A DNA stretch of 64,000 bases, taken from positions 1-64,000 of the forward strand of contig JAJKFJ010021938.1 in assembly GCA_027382625.1 (NCBI GenBank). The letters run 5' to 3'. The number at the start of each line of letters is the position of its first letter. Position 1 is the stretch's first letter. Shown here in pieces: positions 59,101-64,000 of this stretch. This DNA comes from Tetmemena sp. SeJ-2015. Lineage: Eukaryota; Ciliophora; Spirotrichea; Sporadotrichida; Oxytrichidae. Position numbers and translations under genes: made by a program. Under the pieces are notes generated by a model. It was given only the letters and a program-made list of their open reading frames with translations. It made no database searches and was not told the DNA's origin.

Positions 59101-59610
59101 TTCGAGACTAAATGGACCAAGAAACTCGAAGACTATGGACCAAATGATGCCGACTCTAGCTAGTTGTAAAAATTGAGATCATTCTAATGTGAAAGCTTGT
59201 TATTGAAATTTGAAAAGTTCAGATTCAAGAACTCTGCTAAGATTATTGCTGATAACGAATCAAGACGCTATTCAGAGCAAAATGACGACAGCCAGGAACA
59301 GCTTTTAGATTCTATGCTAAGGCAAGGACAACTTAAGCAACATCTCATGAAGAAGCGTAACCAGGCTCAGCATATCAAGAAATCAGGCAATAGATCCAAC
59401 CACGATTAATCAGGCGATGATGATGAAAATGATGGCTCTTTTTAGCACATTAAAGTTTAGTTCTCTATCATTAATGGATCAGATGGAGAGGAATAGAAAA
59501 CAGATGGAGAAACTGTAACTAAAGAGGTTCAACCCTACTTAGCTAATCAGTTCTGGAAGATAGAGTTGTAAGAGTAGTCTATTGATGACTTGCTCGCTGA
59601 CTATGAATGA
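56176..59610 (+). CDS. PP6R / SAPS-domain phosphatase regulatory subunit
   Basis: This is a regulatory subunit of a PP6/Sit4-type Ser/Thr phosphatase. The ATG at 56176 starts MHFIYRDLLSAFGLGQ, then KLDELLSEEETVL. The hallmark ECKAQNAKLLDFLSQREN is at 56.41-56.47 kb and YPFVATDILASSM at about 57.04 kb. A long acidic Gln-rich insert follows (57.2-57.56 kb). Next are SLMDELFGILDVEPDQEVQP, LCGYFNKIVQALLGK, HSILLEMADNEQTYGKLVEK, GLRRLKALELVRQELQ and TMLDIIERYPFSSVANQQAI. The acidic tail EEEEEKCIKENDWNIF and IDDLLADYE end at TGA 59608-59610. At least four IESs restore the frame cleanly. A 501-bp insert at 56533-57036 may be an intron or IES. One small frame discrepancy remains near 58.51 kb. Confidence 0.9.
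56533..57036 (+). other. 501-bp insert in PP6R gene, intron or long IES (pointer GTA)
   Basis: CAC AA|GTAAGT...GTAG|GTATCC can be removed either as a GT-AG intron or as an IES with pointer GTA (56533-56535, 57034-57036). Both give DASHKYPFVATDIL. At about 0.5 kb it is far longer than the other introns seen here (33-135 nt). It shows no convincing gene of its own. Confidence 0.7.
57381..57409 (+). other. IES in PP6R gene, pointer GAAT
   Basis: GAAT at 57381-57384 and 57406-57409. Removing 25 bp joins ETDHKIDE to QQPDQQNEGDAEQH and removes a TGA. Confidence 0.82.
57728..57764 (+). other. IES in PP6R gene, pointer TTGAT
   Basis: TTGAT at 57728-57732 and 57760-57764. Removing 32 bp gives MDELFGILDVEPDQEVQPIL, continuous SAPS-domain sequence. 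Confidence 0.9.
58028..58071 (+). other. IES in PP6R gene, pointer AGAT
   Basis: AGAT at 58028-58031 and 58068-58071. Removing 40 bp gives RFSSDTDDKNDEYLEDKK and opens the frame into TEGMTEQERQMYEILQ. Confidence 0.9.
58667..58745 (+). other. IES in PP6R gene, pointer ACTAT
   Basis: ACTAT at 58667-58671 and 58741-58745. Removing 74 bp gives SDQYISTMLDIIERYPF, restoring a conserved SAPS helix. Confidence 0.9.
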
Positions 59611-60169
59611 GCAGCTCTGACTTGACCGCATCTGCACTTGCAGTGAGTCAATCATTGAGCCATAAATAAATCCCCCTTCTCCTAATAAAGAAAGAACTTC
59701 CCTTTTGAAAGAACTGGATTTCAAGCTTCATAACTCAGCTGCCATATAAGTCAGTTGGAGATAATTAACTCAAATATGCTTAAGGGATCCTTAAGTCAGC
59801 TTGAGAGTTAAACCTCTGCATGAGTCTAAGTTTAAGAGCAGTTCGTTCAGAGGGGCTTCTTTCTAAGAATAAATTTTCTCTATATAAGAGTGGCGAGACT
59901 ATCCTTGTCTTGCAAACTCACTACCAAGCAAAGCTTTGAACTCGATTGGAGTTACAATAATATATAACAGCTACGCGCTCACTCATCATCAAGTTTTAGT
60001 TTGTGATTTATCTTTTTAAATCAGCTATTTTATTCTCAGAGATTGCATTCTATCGTAATTAAGTAAAGTTAATTTAGCCTCCATGCAGTCATACTATTGA
60101 AGATGGATATGCTAACTGCGAAGAGATAAAATTAGATATCATTATGCAACAACAACAATGATGTGGCTC
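59611..60169. other. Intergenic region between convergent genes
   Basis: This is the spacer between the PP6R-like (+) and AGC kinase (-) stop codons. It is AT-rich with no recognised gene or hairpin terminator. Confidence 0.5.
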
Positions 60170-63210
<3,041 letters not shown>

Positions 63211-63499
63211 TTCTCAGAAATAGATTTTCTCGTTTAATTCGACTAAAAATATTAGATTACCAATTTTTTATGTAAAATTATATCGAATAATATGTAAAGA
63301 AATTTGTGGGTATTTTTTGGAGTTTATTTAATTACATAAGGTAGCTGGTATTTCTCCATTTAAATTATTATTAAGATTTATCATGTAATTCCACTTATAA
63401 ATGCCTTTTAAGTGTCACTCATTTTATATTTCAACTTATTTTTATAGCAATAATATAATGAGAAAATTTTAAGCTCTACTATGTAATTGTCTAATTACT

Positions 63500-64000
63500 T
63501 CAAACAGCCGATTGTCGAATGTTCATCGCTCTGGGAGCCTCTTACAGCTCCTCTTTACTACCGCCGAAACCAGGTTGGTAAAAAGATTAGCTCATCAGAT
63601 TCTGATGCTAAGGCTACTTAAGAAAGAAAAATGGTTAAATATGAGGCTTGAATACTCCTGGCCCTTGTTTATAGTTAAAACTTCGAGGGGAGTTTTAAGC
63701 AGTCACTGCGAAGAAGCTCTTGCTCATTTATCTTTGCTGATGAATAAGTTGCTCTTCCTCTCTAGTTATATTTGAGCCATAGAAAGTGTCACCCATCATC
63801 ATCTCATTTGGAGAGGAAGCTCCTAAAATGGCACTCCCCGCTGCTGTACCTTGGTTTCCTTCTCTTCTAAATCTTCCTTTAGACTTGGTTTTAGCAGCTA
63901 TTCGTTATTAACTGTTGAGCTTCTGCTGTTGTTTTGAGGAGATAAATTCTTAGATGAAAGGCTCTAATTTGTTATAGTCCATTCCTTTGAGCTCAGCATG
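63500..64000 (-). CDS. Partial Gln-rich ORF running off the window
   Basis: On the minus strand one frame is open from the window end to a TGA (complement of 63500-63502). It includes MDYNKLEPFIQEFISSKQQQ, SPNEMMMGDTFYGSNITREE and QSFYQPGFGGSKEELQEAP, with many TAA/TAG as Gln. It could be the end of a separate gene or the N-terminal part of the adjacent kinase, joined across the AT-rich 63.18-63.5 kb gap. It has no recognisable domain. Confidence 0.6.

Overview
The window looks like germline (micronuclear) DNA of a ciliate, most like a spirotrich/hypotrich. Two lines of evidence support this. First, TAA and TAG are read as glutamine throughout conserved genes, and only TGA acts as stop. Second, conserved genes are broken by short AT-rich inserts flanked by short direct repeats. 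Removing one repeat plus the insert restores the conserved protein exactly. This is the signature of internal eliminated sequences (IESs) with pointers. I found about 16 well-supported cases, with pointers mostly 4-8 bp and excised lengths mostly 12-74 bp. GT-AG introns (mostly 33-135 nt) are also present. No telomere repeat, rRNA or tRNA was seen.

Left part (1-25 kb): this region looks gene-poor but holds two tandem, same-orientation copies of a minus-strand hybrid histidine kinase (about 13.0 to 3.7 kb and 24.7 to 18.9 kb). Each has N-terminal membrane segments, a PAS-like sensor, a DHp/HATPase core and a C-terminal receiver domain. The duplicated block seems to include flanking DNA from about 1.5 kb. 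Copy 1 was later hit by a 3.0-kb IS630/Tc1-like element (8855-11858) carrying a long TAG microsatellite, and by a 0.53-kb GC-rich insert. The flank of copy 2 was hit by a 2.9-kb element (15797-18688) with long inverted repeats, an array of 12-bp palindromes and an 8-bp target duplication. The paralogues share some IES positions and differ at another.

Middle (25-34 kb): there are two small genes for cysteine-rich secreted proteins and a decayed third copy, separated by a second 2.9-kb inverted-repeat element (26813-29712) that contains an IS630-like transposase pseudogene. A low-quality-looking homopolymer-rich stretch lies at 30.7-31.3 kb.

Right part (34.5-64 kb): this is gene-dense. In order: a DRC11/IQCA1-like axonemal AAA protein (+); a K/E/Q-rich gene or genes and a Q-rich gene ending in a TRF4-type non-canonical poly(A) polymerase (+); a multi-pass membrane protein (+); a divergent glutamine-fructose-6-phosphate transaminase with a presequence-like N-terminus (+); a charged unknown protein (-); a PP6R/SAPS-domain phosphatase regulatory subunit (+); an AGC kinase with an N-terminal TH1/PH-like domain (-); and the end of a Q-rich ORF (-) running off the window. 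These genes share no obvious pathway. All calls come from reading the sequence, with no database search.
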